DNA of 64,000 bases from Lysobacter firmicutimachus (lineage in GTDB: Bacteria; Pseudomonadota; Gammaproteobacteria; Xanthomonadales; Xanthomonadaceae): positions 1,240,001 through 1,304,000 of the forward strand of contig NZ_JBANDL010000002.1 in NCBI RefSeq assembly GCF_037027445.1, in the 5' to 3' direction. Every line of letters starts with the position of its first letter. Position 1 is the first letter of the stretch. Below, piece after piece: positions 49,765 to 59,194 of this stretch. Below the pieces are notes generated by a model. It was not told the origin of the DNA. It did not search any database and worked only from the letters and a program-made list of their open reading frames with translations. The translations under genes were made by a program, and so were the position numbers.

Positions 49765-52674
49765 TCAGGTAGGGAATCGGCCGGTACGCGCCAGCAAGTC
49801 CAGGTCGCGCTGGGCTTGCTTGACCCACGGATGTTCCGGTCCGAGCCAGCGCATAGCGGTATCGCGCAGGCGGATGAGGTGGTTGCGGGCACTGTCGCGG
49901 TCGCCGCGATGCAAGGCGATATTGGCGCGAACATTGAGAATGTTGCAAAGCACGAGCCGAAGGCGAAGATGGGGTGGGGCGGTTTCGGCTTGCGCCGCGA
50001 TGTCCGCCATCTGCGCATCTGCGGTGGCCAAATCGCCCTGGATATAGGCGAGCAAGGCCAGATAATAGGAAATGCGCAGATGCAAGCCGCGCGAGTCGCC
50101 GAAATAGCGTTCGGCGTCCGTCTGGGTTTCGACGAGCAGTCGTCGCGCCGTATCGCGGTCATCGCCGCGATTGCGCCGGGCGATTGCGATGGCGTAGTAC
50201 AGCTTGGGAGTGAAGATCGGCACCTTCTGCCGGTCGGACGTGGACAGCACCGAATCCAGCAGCGCCAGGCCTTCGTCTCGCAACCGCCGCTGCTCTTCGT
50301 CCGGGACGGATGCCGGCTTGCGGTGCAGCAGCATCACGCCCAGATCGGCTCGGGCCCGTAGCGCGGCTTCGTGTGCTGGTCCGTAAGATTCTTGCAGGAT
50401 CGATGCCGATCGCCGCATCTCCGACAGACGTTCGGCGTAGCTGTGTTCGTCGAGGAAGTACAGTTGCGTCGAGACGCGCAAGGCCTCGGCGTACTCGGGA
50501 TGCGATTCGCCGTAGCGCGCGCGCAGGATGTCCTTGCCGCGCTCGATCGAGGCCCGGCAATCCGCGGGGCGGCCGCCGCCGCACTGGCTGTCTGCCAGCG
50601 CCACCCAGGCGCGTCCGGTATCGGGATGGCGGTCGCCGAGCGAGCGGCGACGCTGTTCGAGCAGCTGCAAGGCCAGGCCCTGCGCTTCGGCGAAGCGTTC
50701 CTGCAGGGTCAGCAACTGGATGAGTTTCTCGCGCGCTTGATTGGCCAAGGCCGGTTGCGTGTCGGCGGCGACCGCGATGGCGCGGCGAAAATCGGCCTCG
50801 GCTTGAGGCAGGTTCAACAGGCGAGCGTTCCAGTAGCCACGCAAGGTCAGCAACTCGGCGTAGGGCCCGCGTTCGGGCTGATTCCGGGTCAATGCCAGTG
50901 CGGCGTCGAGCGCATCCTGCGCGTCGCGATGATGCAACAGTTCCCAATCGCTGCGTGCGATCTCGGTCAGCAGACGCACGCGCAGGGGCCGATGGAGCTG
51001 ATCGTGGGGAACCTGATCTAAAGTCTGCTCGGCGACACTGCGCGCCTGGCGATGGCGCGCCTGCAGATTCAGCAGCGAGGCGAGGGTGGCGCGGGTTTCC
51101 AGCGAAGGTGCGCCGTCGCGGTCGAGCAGGCGAGCGGCTTCGTCGGCCAGGCGGGTGGCGCTGGCGTAGTCGCCGATCACGGCACGGCTGCGCGCCAGCG
51201 AGGTCAGCGCACCGGCGAGTGTGCGCGGTTGCGCCGATAAATCGAGTCCTCGGACCTTGGTTTCGACGTCGCGCAGCAAGGCACTGGAGGAGAACGGAGT
51301 GTCGCTGAGCCCGGACAGGGTCGCCGAGCCCAGGGTTTCCTCGAACAGCCGGCTTACGGCGAGGGTGGCCTGGGTTTCGCGTTCGACCCGGTAAGCCTGC
51401 CACCAGGTCGCGCCGCCGCCGATCGCCGCAGTCAGCGCGGTCACTCCCGCCAACCCCATCGCGAGCCGATGACGGCGCAGAAAACGCCCGGTCCGGTACA
51501 GTCGGCCGCCGTCGCGAGCGCGCACCGGCCGGTGCTGCAGCCAGCGTTGCAGATCTTCGCCCAGTTCGCCCGCACTGCGGTAGCGCTGCGTCGGATCGGC
51601 GCGTAGGCAGCGTTCGACGATCGCCGCAAGATCGCCGCTGATCTGCTTGGCCAGGGAGCGGCGGTCCGACAGCCCTCGGTTCGCTATCGCTTCGGACGTC
51701 GCAGTCGCGGCGGACCGGACCAGACGTTCGGCACCCGCCTCGGAACTCGTCGTCGCCAGCCATTGGCTGGCCTGTGCCAGTAGGGAGCGCGAAGGGCCGT
51801 CGCCGGTCAGCAGTTGTGCGAGGACCACGCCCAGCGAGTAAAGGTCCGAGGCGATGCACGGCGCGGCGCCTCGGAACACGATCTCCGGGGCGGTGTAGCC
51901 GGGCGTGAGAGCGACCGGCGGCGCCGGCGTGTCCGCGCCCAGGTTTAGCGGCGCGGACAGGCCGAAGTCGAGCAACTGCACCCGGCCGTCGTCGGTGACC
52001 AACAGGTTGGACGGTTTGAGGTCCTGATGCACCACGCCCTGGGCGTGCGCATAGGCCAGCGCGTCGCAGACCTGGCCCAGCAGCGCGACGCGATCGCGCA
52101 AACTCTTGCGGCGGCGATCGCACCATAGATCGATGGCTTCGCCTTCGACGTATTGCAGCGCGAACCAGGGATGGTCTTGGGCATCCACGCCGCCGTCGAG
52201 CAAGGGCACGATATTGGGGTGCTGCAGGCGCGCCAGATGGCGGCGTTCGGCCAGCAAGGCTTCGCTCAGGCGCGGCGACGACAGTTCGGCGCGTGCGCAC
52301 TTGAGTGCGACGCGTTGCTCGTACTGGCGGTCGTCGCGCATCGCTTCGTAGACGATGCCCATGCCGCCCTGGCCGATCTTGCGCACCAACCGCCATGGTC
52401 CGAGCCGGGTGCCGATGCGGTTTTCGCCGTCGCTTTCGTCGTCCTCGTCGGCGTCGGCAGCGTCCTCGTTGCCGGTTCGCAGCCTGTCGGACAGCCACGG
52501 CAGCGACAGATCCAGCGCATGCTCGCCCGCGTCGGCGGCTATCATCGCCGCCAGCAAGGCATGCGCCTGCGGGTCGTCGCGGCGCGCATCCTCAAGGAAG
52601 CGCGACCGCCGCCGCGGCTCCAGGTCGACGTAGGCGCGGAACAGGGACAGGACGCGGGCGTCGACCGAGCTCAT
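49765..52674 (-). CDS. Membrane-anchored Ser/Thr protein kinase with TPR-like C-terminal region
   Basis: A 969-residue Hanks-type kinase. The kinase domain is at about 93-390: GQGGMG loop, Lys125 (VALKCA), HQDLKPSN at 216-223, DFG at 236-238 and TAPE. The usual HRD is HQD, so activation-loop control may differ. A single membrane helix is at about 403-423, and some 540 residues follow that are helical and TPR-like, presumably periplasmic. The N-terminal 60 residues (LFRAYVDLEPRRRSRFLED) are typical of kinases coupled to ECF sigma factors. It lies nine bases after the sigma gene and is convergent with the protease island. Substrates are unknown. Confidence 0.92.
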   Translation of the reverse strand: MSSVDARVLSLFRAYVDLEPRRRSRFLEDARRDDPQAHALLAAMIAADAGEHALDLSLPWLSDRLRTGNEDAADADEDDESDGENRIGTRLGPWRLVRKIGQGGMGIVYEAMRDDRQYEQRVALKCARAELSSPRLSEALLAERRHLARLQHPNIVPLLDGGVDAQDHPWFALQYVEGEAIDLWCDRRRKSLRDRVALLGQVCDALAYAHAQGVVHQDLKPSNLLVTDDGRVQLLDFGLSAPLNLGADTPAPPVALTPGYTAPEIVFRGAAPCIASDLYSLGVVLAQLLTGDGPSRSLLAQASQWLATTSSEAGAERLVRSAATATSEAIANRGLSDRRSLAKQISGDLAAIVERCLRADPTQRYRSAGELGEDLQRWLQHRPVRARDGGRLYRTGRFLRRHRLAMGLAGVTALTAAIGGGATWWQAYRVERETQATLAVSRLFEETLGSATLSGLSDTPFSSSALLRDVETKVRGLDLSAQPRTLAGALTSLARSRAVIGDYASATRLADEAARLLDRDGAPSLETRATLASLLNLQARHRQARSVAEQTLDQVPHDQLHRPLRVRLLTEIARSDWELLHHRDAQDALDAALALTRNQPERGPYAELLTLRGYWNARLLNLPQAEADFRRAIAVAADTQPALANQAREKLIQLLTLQERFAEAQGLALQLLEQRRRSLGDRHPDTGRAWVALADSQCGGGRPADCRASIERGKDILRARYGESHPEYAEALRVSTQLYFLDEHSYAERLSEMRRSASILQESYGPAHEAALRARADLGVMLLHRKPASVPDEEQRRLRDEGLALLDSVLSTSDRQKVPIFTPKLYYAIAIARRNRGDDRDTARRLLVETQTDAERYFGDSRGLHLRISYYLALLAYIQGDLATADAQMADIAAQAETAPPHLRLRLVLCNILNVRANIALHRGDRDSARNHLIRLRDTAMRWLGPEHPWVKQAQRDLDLLARTGRFPT

Positions 52675-52683
52675 GCGCGCCGT

Positions 52684-53304
52684 TCAGTTCGCTGGAAGGT
52701 CCAGCGAGTCGCCCTGGCCCAGGCGTGCGATCAGATAGCTGCGTGCGGTACGCCACTCGCGTCGGATCCGGTCTTCGCCGACTCCCAGCAGATGGCCGAT
52801 CTCTTTGTCGCTCAAGCCTCCGAAGTAGCGCAGTTCGACGATCGAGACCAGCCGTTCGTCGACTTTGCCCAGATGCTCCAGCAGTTGGTCCATCAGCACC
52901 AGTTGCTCCATCCGTGCGTTCTCGCCGATCCGATGCTCGCCCTCAAGGGGGACGAATTCGATCCGGCTGCCGCGCTTGTCGGCGACGGCCTTCTTGGTTT
53001 CGTCGAGGATCGCGTAGCGCATCGCGCGGGCGATCAGGGCGATGAGGTGGAAGCGGTTCTCGGCCGAGGCCGCGGCGCCGGCCATCTTCAGCCAGGCCTC
53101 GCTGATCAGCGAGGTCGGCGACAGGGGGGCGCGGCGTTGGCGCTGCCGCAACTGGGCGCGGGCGAGCCGGTGCAGGTCCTGGTAGATCCGGGTGTAGATC
53201 AGGTCCCAGGCATCGCTGCGCCCGTCGCGGGCCTGGTGCAGCAGGACGGTCACCGACTCGACCGTAGCATCCGGCAGGGACCACACGGGTTGGGCGGCGG
53301 GCAT
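52684..53304 (-). CDS. ECF-like RNA polymerase sigma factor paired with the kinase
   Basis: A 206-residue sigma factor of the ECF group found next to Ser/Thr kinases. Region 2 includes DAWDLIYTRIYQDLHRLARAQL and region 4 includes VDERLVSIVELRYFGGLSDKEIGHLLGVGEDRIRREWRTAR. Such pairs use the kinase rather than an anti-sigma factor for control. The ATG at 53304 was chosen because homologues start close to region 2; a longer form from 53358 would add 18 residues. Confidence 0.9.
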   Translation of the reverse strand: MPAAQPVWSLPDATVESVTVLLHQARDGRSDAWDLIYTRIYQDLHRLARAQLRQRQRRAPLSPTSLISEAWLKMAGAAASAENRFHLIALIARAMRYAILDETKKAVADKRGSRIEFVPLEGEHRIGENARMEQLVLMDQLLEHLGKVDERLVSIVELRYFGGLSDKEIGHLLGVGEDRIRREWRTARSYLIARLGQGDSLDLPAN

Positions 53305-53829
53305 GGTAGGAGCGGCTCCAGGCGTGGACGCAATTCGAATTGTGATTTCTATCACCAAATTAGGCCACCCTTGGCCGTGCTCAGGGCGACGAGCGGGGTT
53401 TTGGGGGGGATCAGTGCGGAAAAGCCCATTCTTGCGCCCGGGCTGCCTGGGAACGCGAACCGCTCATCCGCACACTCCGCCAGCCCAACCCGCTGCTGGG
53501 ACGGGTCAGACCCCGGGGCGGTACGCCGAGTATGCCCAGGCGCCGATGCATGGCGCTGCCAAGTGGGTCCGATGCGCCATACGCGTCGGCTTCCCGCCCT
53601 GCGCGTTGCGGGAGGTGACCGGGCAGGCGAGGGCGAGTCGCGGACCGGAAAAGGTCGGCGTTGCGGCTGGAGGAGGGGAGCTGCAGCTATCGCCGTGTGA
53701 GGGCGCCGCGATCCGGCGAGGGCTCGAGTAGCGGAGGATGCCCCAAGCGGCGTTGCGGAATCGTTTCGAAGAACGGGCGCCACTGGGCGGCGCCCGCTGG
53801 ACCGGCAACCTGCGGGTGTCGTCCGCGGG
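53305..53829. other. Gene-free stretch between the sigma and asparaginase-like genes
   Basis: I see no supportable gene in these 525 bp. Frames of 100-140 codons exist on both strands but lack ribosome sites, family motifs and typical codon pattern. A partial REP-like GTAGGAGCGGCTCC lies next to the sigma start at 53306. Confidence 0.5.
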
Positions 53830-54315
53830 TCAGATCGCTTCGAAGCGGTTGGCTTCGACGTTCTTGCGCACCTTGGCCGGATCCCAGATGCGGCCGTTCA
53901 TGGCGATATAGACGCCGGCCGGCAGCGATTGCACGGCGCCGACCGCGGTGCCGATGTTGAACTCGGCGTCGGAGCCGCGGAAGCGCGCCGGGTTGAGCGC
54001 GCCGGTCAGGACGATGGTCTTGCCGGGAATGGTCGCCAGCACCTTGGCGGTCTCGACCATGCTGTCGGTGCCGTGGGTGACCAGCACGTGCTGCGCGTCC
54101 TGGGCGGCGATGGTGGCGCGGATCAGCTCGCGGTCCTGCGCGGTGATGTGCAGCGAGTCCTTGCGGATGATCGGAATCACGCTGTAGCGGAACGCGACGC
54201 CGAGCTCGTCGAGGATGTGGCCGATCTGCGGTTCGCCGATCTGGTAATCGGACTTGTCGTCGAAGTAGATCTTGTCGATCGTGCCGCCGGTGGTGACGAT
54301 GCAGAGCTTGTCCAT
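53830..54315 (-). CDS. Short asparaginase-domain protein
   Basis: A 161-residue protein equal to only the N-terminal domain of L-asparaginase. It keeps TTGGTIDK with the nucleophile threonine and VTHGTDSMVETA with the second Thr-Asp pair; KTIVLTGALNPARFRGSDAEFNIG follows as in the family. The C-terminal domain, which helps build the substrate site between subunits, is missing. Similar half-length proteins occur in other gammaproteobacteria, so this is probably a real family rather than a truncation. Substrate is unknown. The ATG at 54315 starts MDKLCIVTTGG. Confidence 0.82.
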   Translation of the reverse strand: MDKLCIVTTGGTIDKIYFDDKSDYQIGEPQIGHILDELGVAFRYSVIPIIRKDSLHITAQDRELIRATIAAQDAQHVLVTHGTDSMVETAKVLATIPGKTIVLTGALNPARFRGSDAEFNIGTAVGAVQSLPAGVYIAMNGRIWDPAKVRKNVEANRFEAI

Positions 54316-54430
54316 CTCGGGTGAGTCGCGTGGTCGGGAACGGGCCCCGATTATAGGCCCGCAGCGCGGGCGCCGGCCCGCGGCGGGCACCGTCCGCACG
54401 CGTATCCCCGTCAGGCGCGGCGGGACGGGG

Positions 54431-55464
<1,034 letters not shown>

Positions 55465-55478
55465 TTACCCTGCGGCGG

Positions 55479-56744
55479 ATGGAACCCCTGGACTCGATCT
55501 ACCGCTGGAGCGAACGGGTGCGCGACCGCGCCCGCATCGGCACGTTCTTCCGCTTCCTGGCCCGGCGCTTCCTCGACGACAACCTGTTCCAGGCCGCCGG
55601 CGCCCTGTCCTACACCACCGTGTTCGCGCTGGTGCCGTTGTCGATGGTGGTGTTCGGGGTGTTGTCGGCGTTCCCGATGTTCGGCGAGTGGAGCGACCGG
55701 CTCAGCGACTACATCTTCTCCAACTTCGTGCCCTCCGCGGCGCGTTCGGTGGAGAGCTATCTCAAACAGTTCTCGGCCAATGCCGGCCAGCTGACCACCG
55801 CCGGCGTGATCGCCCTGGTGGTGTCGCTGCTGATCACCCTCAACGGGGTCGAGGCGGCATTCAACCGGATCTGGCGCATCCACTCGCCGCGGCCGCGCCT
55901 GGGCCGTTTCCTGGTGTATTGGACCGTGCTGACCCTGGGCGCGCTGTTGGCCGCGGCCAGCCTGGCGATCTCGGCGCGTTTCTTCGCCATGGACGTGTTC
56001 GCCACCGAGCCCGGGCGCTGGCTGGAGGGCCTGCTGCTGCGCACCGCGCCGATGGCGCTGGAGTGGATCGCCTTCGCCGCGATCTACCGGGTGGTGCCGC
56101 ACCGCACGATCAAATGGCGGCACGCGATCGCCGGCGCGTTCCTGGCGATGGTGTTGTTCGAGCTGATCAAGAGCGGCATCGGCTTCTACCTCGGCAGCTT
56201 CGGTTCGTACTCGAAGATCTACGGCACCCTGGCCTTCGTGCCGATCTTCCTGCTGTGGATCTACCTGAGCTGGATCGCGGTACTGCTCGGCGCTTCGCTG
56301 TCCTCCTCGATTTCGGCCTTCCGCTATCAGCCGGCGTCGATGCGGCTGCCGCTGGGCTTCGAGATGTACGGCCTGCTGCGCCTGCTGGCGCGCTTCAACG
56401 GCGCGCGCAAGCTCGGCCGCGGCCTGCACATCGACGAGATCCAGCAGCTCGAGCCGATGCTGACCGACGCCCTGATCCAGCAGATGCTGGAGCAACTCGG
56501 CGAGATCAACGTGGTGCGCCGGGCCGAGAACGGCGAATGGCTGCTGGCGCGCGACCTCGACGAGCTGTCGCTGGGCGAACTGTACGAAGCCTGCAACCTG
56601 CGCATCCCCATCGCCGAGGCGGTGCTGCCCTGCCGCGACGACTCGCTGGGCCAGTCGGCGATGGCGGCGATGGACGAGTTGCGGGTGCCGCTGCGCGCGC
56701 TGATGAAGCGGCGCGTGTCCAGCATCCACGCCGAAGAGGAGTGA
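55479..56744 (+). CDS. YihY/BrkB family inner-membrane protein
   Basis: A 421-residue protein with a six-helix membrane domain (about residues 25-290) and a soluble C-terminal domain (about 300-421) resembling a winged helix. NLFQAAGALSYTTVFALVPL, the GVEAAFNRIWRI segment and SYSKIYGTLAFVPIFLLWIYLSW are family signatures. The old label RNase BN for this family is not supported. Function is unclear, possibly envelope transport. It is divergent from wrbA and followed at once by the TlpA-like gene. Confidence 0.9.
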   Translation: MEPLDSIYRWSERVRDRARIGTFFRFLARRFLDDNLFQAAGALSYTTVFALVPLSMVVFGVLSAFPMFGEWSDRLSDYIFSNFVPSAARSVESYLKQFSANAGQLTTAGVIALVVSLLITLNGVEAAFNRIWRIHSPRPRLGRFLVYWTVLTLGALLAAASLAISARFFAMDVFATEPGRWLEGLLLRTAPMALEWIAFAAIYRVVPHRTIKWRHAIAGAFLAMVLFELIKSGIGFYLGSFGSYSKIYGTLAFVPIFLLWIYLSWIAVLLGASLSSSISAFRYQPASMRLPLGFEMYGLLRLLARFNGARKLGRGLHIDEIQQLEPMLTDALIQQMLEQLGEINVVRRAENGEWLLARDLDELSLGELYEACNLRIPIAEAVLPCRDDSLGQSAMAAMDELRVPLRALMKRRVSSIHAEEE

Positions 56745-56746
56745 CC

Positions 56747-57430
56747 ATGATCCGTCCGTACATCCGATGCCTGTTGCCGGTCGCCGCATTGGCGCTGGCG
56801 GCCTGCCAGCCGCAAACGCCGCCGGCCGACACCGCCAAGCCGGCGCCCGCGGCGCAGGCTGCGCCGGCACCAGCACCAGCACCAGCACCGGCACCGGCAC
56901 CGGCAGCAGCGTCGACGAGCGACACCCCGGGGCTGCGCATCGCCACATTGGACGGCAAGACGTTCGATCTGGCCGAGCATCGCGGGCGCTGGGTGCTGAT
57001 CAACTTCTGGGCGACCTGGTGCGGCCCCTGCATCAAGGAAATGCCGGAGCTGTCGGCGCTGGACGCCATGCGCGAGCACATCGAAGTGATCGGCCTGGCC
57101 TACGAGGAGATCGAGCCGGCGGACATGCAGGCCTTCCTCAAGGAGCATCCGGTGTCCTACCCGATCGCCTTGGTCGACGTGGCCTCGCCGCCGCCGGCCT
57201 TCGACACGCCGCGCGGCCTGCCGATGTCGTATCTGATCGCGCCGGACGGCAAGGTCGCCGAGAAATTCCTCGGCCCGGTCGACGCGAAGAAGATCGAAGA
57301 GGCGATCGCCAGGGCGGGTGGGCCGAAACCCGGCGAGGCGCCGGCAGCGCCGAAGCCGGGCGAGAAATCCGCAGCAGCAGCGGCGCCGCAAGCGGGCCGG
57401 GATGGAGGCCCTTCGGGCGGTAACACGTGA
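56747..57430 (+). CDS. TlpA-like thioredoxin-fold lipoprotein
   Basis: A 227-residue periplasmic thiol-disulfide protein. The signal ends in lipobox Leu-Ala-Ala-Cys20. A Pro-Ala linker follows, with an Ala-Pro run coded by tandem GCACCR units (about 56867-56910). The thioredoxin domain is at about 63-190 with the redox motif WCGPC in NFWATWCGPC and the cis-Pro loop RGLPMSY. The last 35 residues are low-complexity Pro/Ala/Lys. It probably keeps a partner, such as a cytochrome c or outer-membrane protein, reduced. AGGAG six bases before ATG 56747 supports the start. It overlaps the acylphosphatase gene by four bases. Confidence 0.87.
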   Translation: MIRPYIRCLLPVAALALAACQPQTPPADTAKPAPAAQAAPAPAPAPAPAPAPAAASTSDTPGLRIATLDGKTFDLAEHRGRWVLINFWATWCGPCIKEMPELSALDAMREHIEVIGLAYEEIEPADMQAFLKEHPVSYPIALVDVASPPPAFDTPRGLPMSYLIAPDGKVAEKFLGPVDAKKIEEAIARAGGPKPGEAPAAPKPGEKSAAAAAPQAGRDGGPSGGNT

Positions 57431-57696
57431 GCGCCGCGCGCTTCTTCGTCAGCGGCAAGGTGCAGGGCGTGTGGTTCCGCGCCAGCACCCGCGAACAGGC
57501 GCGAACCCTGGGCTTGCGCGGCTATGCCAACAACCTCGCCGACGGCTGGGTCGAAGTGCTCGCCGCCGGCGACGAAGCCGCGATCGAACGTCTGGCGCAG
57601 TGGCTGCGGCAGGGGCCGCCGAACGCGCGCGTGGACTCGCTGCAGCGCGAGCCGGCCGACGAAACCGAAGCCGGCTCCGGCTTCCTCTGCGGCTGA
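57427..57696 (+). CDS. acyP: Acylphosphatase
   Basis: A small 89-residue cytosolic enzyme that hydrolyses acyl phosphates. GKVQGVWFRASTREQA carries the phosphate-binding loop and catalytic Arg18, and GYANNLADGWVEV the catalytic Asn35-36 region. The usual length is about 90 residues. It starts with GTG overlapping the preceding stop (GTGA). Confidence 0.93.
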   Translation: MSAARFFVSGKVQGVWFRASTREQARTLGLRGYANNLADGWVEVLAAGDEAAIERLAQWLRQGPPNARVDSLQREPADETEAGSGFLCG

Positions 57697-57796
57697 ATCA
57701 GCCGCGTCGCCCTCCCGTCCTCGCGGGCGGTTCGTTCTTTGAAAAAGGGTCGGGACGCTGGGCTGCCGCCTGCGCGATCAGGCACCGGCCCACCGA

Positions 57797-58642
57797 TCAC
57801 AACGCCCCCAGCCGCTCCATTTCATACCCGCCGCGCCACTCCTGTTGCGCCTGCACCCGTCCGCTGCGTACCAGGTACTCGACGATCGCGCGCACCGTCA
57901 CCACCGGATAGTCGCCGCCCAGCCGCGTGCTCACCGGGTGGTCGGTGAAAGCGATATTGCTGCCGAACAGACCGCCCAGCACGCGTTTGGAATAGGGGAT
58001 GCGCACCCGGTCGGGACGAAAACCGTCGCGCTCGGCGGCGCGATAGGCCGGGCCGCGGCCGGCGCCGGAAACGCCTTCGTTCAAGGATGCGCCCACGGTT
58101 TCCAGCACCCAGGCGGTGGAGTTCTGGTACGCGGCGCTGCCCGGGCGAGCGATCAGGTTGTAATGCGGTTGATGCAGCGATTGCTGCGGCAGCGCACGCA
58201 GGCGATTGGCCAGGCGCTGCGCGAGTGCCTGCTCCAGCCAGACGATGCGCGCGTCCTGGTTGACCAGGTCGTCGGCGAAGAAATTCACCAGCCCCTGGGT
58301 GTACAGGCCGGAGCGATCGCTGCCGCACTCGTTGAGCAGATGCACCGCGGTCCAGCGCCCGGCGCGATGGTCGCGGACCACGAAGCCGATATGGCTGTAG
58401 ACCAAGCCCTGCGCCGACAGGTCGGTGCCGACCCGCGCCACCAGGGCCAGGGGCGCATCGCGCCGCTCCAGCGCGTCGGCGACGGTCAGGGCGGTTTGCG
58501 CCGCGGCGGCGAGCTTGTCCGCGCCGAGGCTGCGGTGCTCGCAGCCGGTGCCGGCCGCGGCGGCGAGCGGATGCAGTGGCAAGGTCAATGAGGCGGCCCA
58601 CAGCAGGGCGCGCAGTACGCGAGGGCGGAGGGCGGCGCTCAT
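57797..58642 (-). CDS. DUF2145 family exported protein
   Basis: A 281-residue protein with a signal peptide (about 1-30) and the DUF2145 body: YSHIGFVVRD, RWTAVHLLNECGSDRSGLYTQGL, VWLEQ-LAQRLA and YNLIARPGSAAYQNSTAWVLE. The Ser-His region and spacing of conserved residues recall permuted papain-like (NlpC/P60-type) peptidases. That would fit a cell-wall or peptide hydrolase, but it is inference. It overlaps the gene upstream by four bases (ATGA), implying joint action. Confidence 0.8.
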   Translation of the reverse strand: MSAALRPRVLRALLWAASLTLPLHPLAAAAGTGCEHRSLGADKLAAAAQTALTVADALERRDAPLALVARVGTDLSAQGLVYSHIGFVVRDHRAGRWTAVHLLNECGSDRSGLYTQGLVNFFADDLVNQDARIVWLEQALAQRLANRLRALPQQSLHQPHYNLIARPGSAAYQNSTAWVLETVGASLNEGVSGAGRGPAYRAAERDGFRPDRVRIPYSKRVLGGLFGSNIAFTDHPVSTRLGGDYPVVTVRAIVEYLVRSGRVQAQQEWRGGYEMERLGAL

Positions 58643-59142
58643 GAGCCCATGCGCTCGCTGTGCATCAGCGCGCGGGCGCGCTCGTTGGGGACGAAGCACA
58701 GCGCCTCGCCGGCGACGGTGCCGATCAGCCAGCCGGAGGCGACCACGGTCACCACCACCGCTTGGCCGACCTTGAGGCCTAGCCGTGCGGCCTGCTGCGC
58801 CGACAAGGCGATCACGATCGAGGTGCCTGCGGCGGCGGCCGAGACCGTGACCGCGGCGCCCTGGGCGCTGGCTTCGATCGCCGCGACCGAGAAGCGCGCC
58901 CCTTGCGACAAGGCCTGCGCCGCGGCGGCCGGGACGTCCACCGAGGCCGCCAGACTGGCCTCGGACTGACGGCTCAGGCCGTCGGACTGCACCGCCGCAA
59001 AGGCTGGCGTCCCTGCCAGCGGGCCAGCGGCGGCCGAAACGGCCAGAACCAGGGGAAGCAGACGGTCGGCAATCCTTGGCACTCGCGCCACCTCGTTCGG
59101 GACCGTGGCCAGACTCGGACGCCCCGCGGCGACTGGCAACAA
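58639..59142 (-). CDS. Hypothetical exported protein upstream of DUF2145
   Basis: A 167-residue protein with an extended N-terminus and a hydrophobic export signal at about 27-49 (LLPLVLAVSAAAGPLAGTPAFA). The mature part is rich in Ala, Val and Ser (AAQALSQGARFSVAAIEASAQGAAVTVSAAAAGTS in broken form) and may be a beta-rich domain with a second hydrophobic stretch near 128-145. I do not recognise it. Translational coupling to the DUF2145 gene suggests a shared envelope function. The true start could be a downstream codon nearer the signal peptide. Confidence 0.65.
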   Translation of the reverse strand: MLPVAAGRPSLATVPNEVARVPRIADRLLPLVLAVSAAAGPLAGTPAFAAVQSDGLSRQSEASLAASVDVPAAAAQALSQGARFSVAAIEASAQGAAVTVSAAAAGTSIVIALSAQQAARLGLKVGQAVVVTVVASGWLIGTVAGEALCFVPNERARALMHSERMGS

Positions 59143-59175
59143 TCATCGACAAGGTGGCTCGGATTTCCATCGTCA

Positions 59176-59192
59176 GTAGCGTATTTTGCTAC
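59176..59192. promoter_or_regulatory. Inverted repeat at the start of the XRE-like gene
   Basis: GTAGC (59176-59180), seven bases GTATTTT, GCTAC (59188-59192). It ends two bases before the ATG and occupies the ribosome-binding region, so a bound protein would block both transcription and translation. It is a good candidate autoregulatory operator for the helix-turn-helix protein it precedes. Confidence 0.5.
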
Positions 59193-59194
59193 CC

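Noticed and set aside
47652..50162. Long minus-strand open frame of 836 codons across the M28 gene and kinase end
   Set aside because: It is antisense to the M28 peptidase and overlaps the kinase in another frame. Its composition (His, Arg, Gly, Ala rich) is the usual by-product of high-GC coding DNA and it has no domain.
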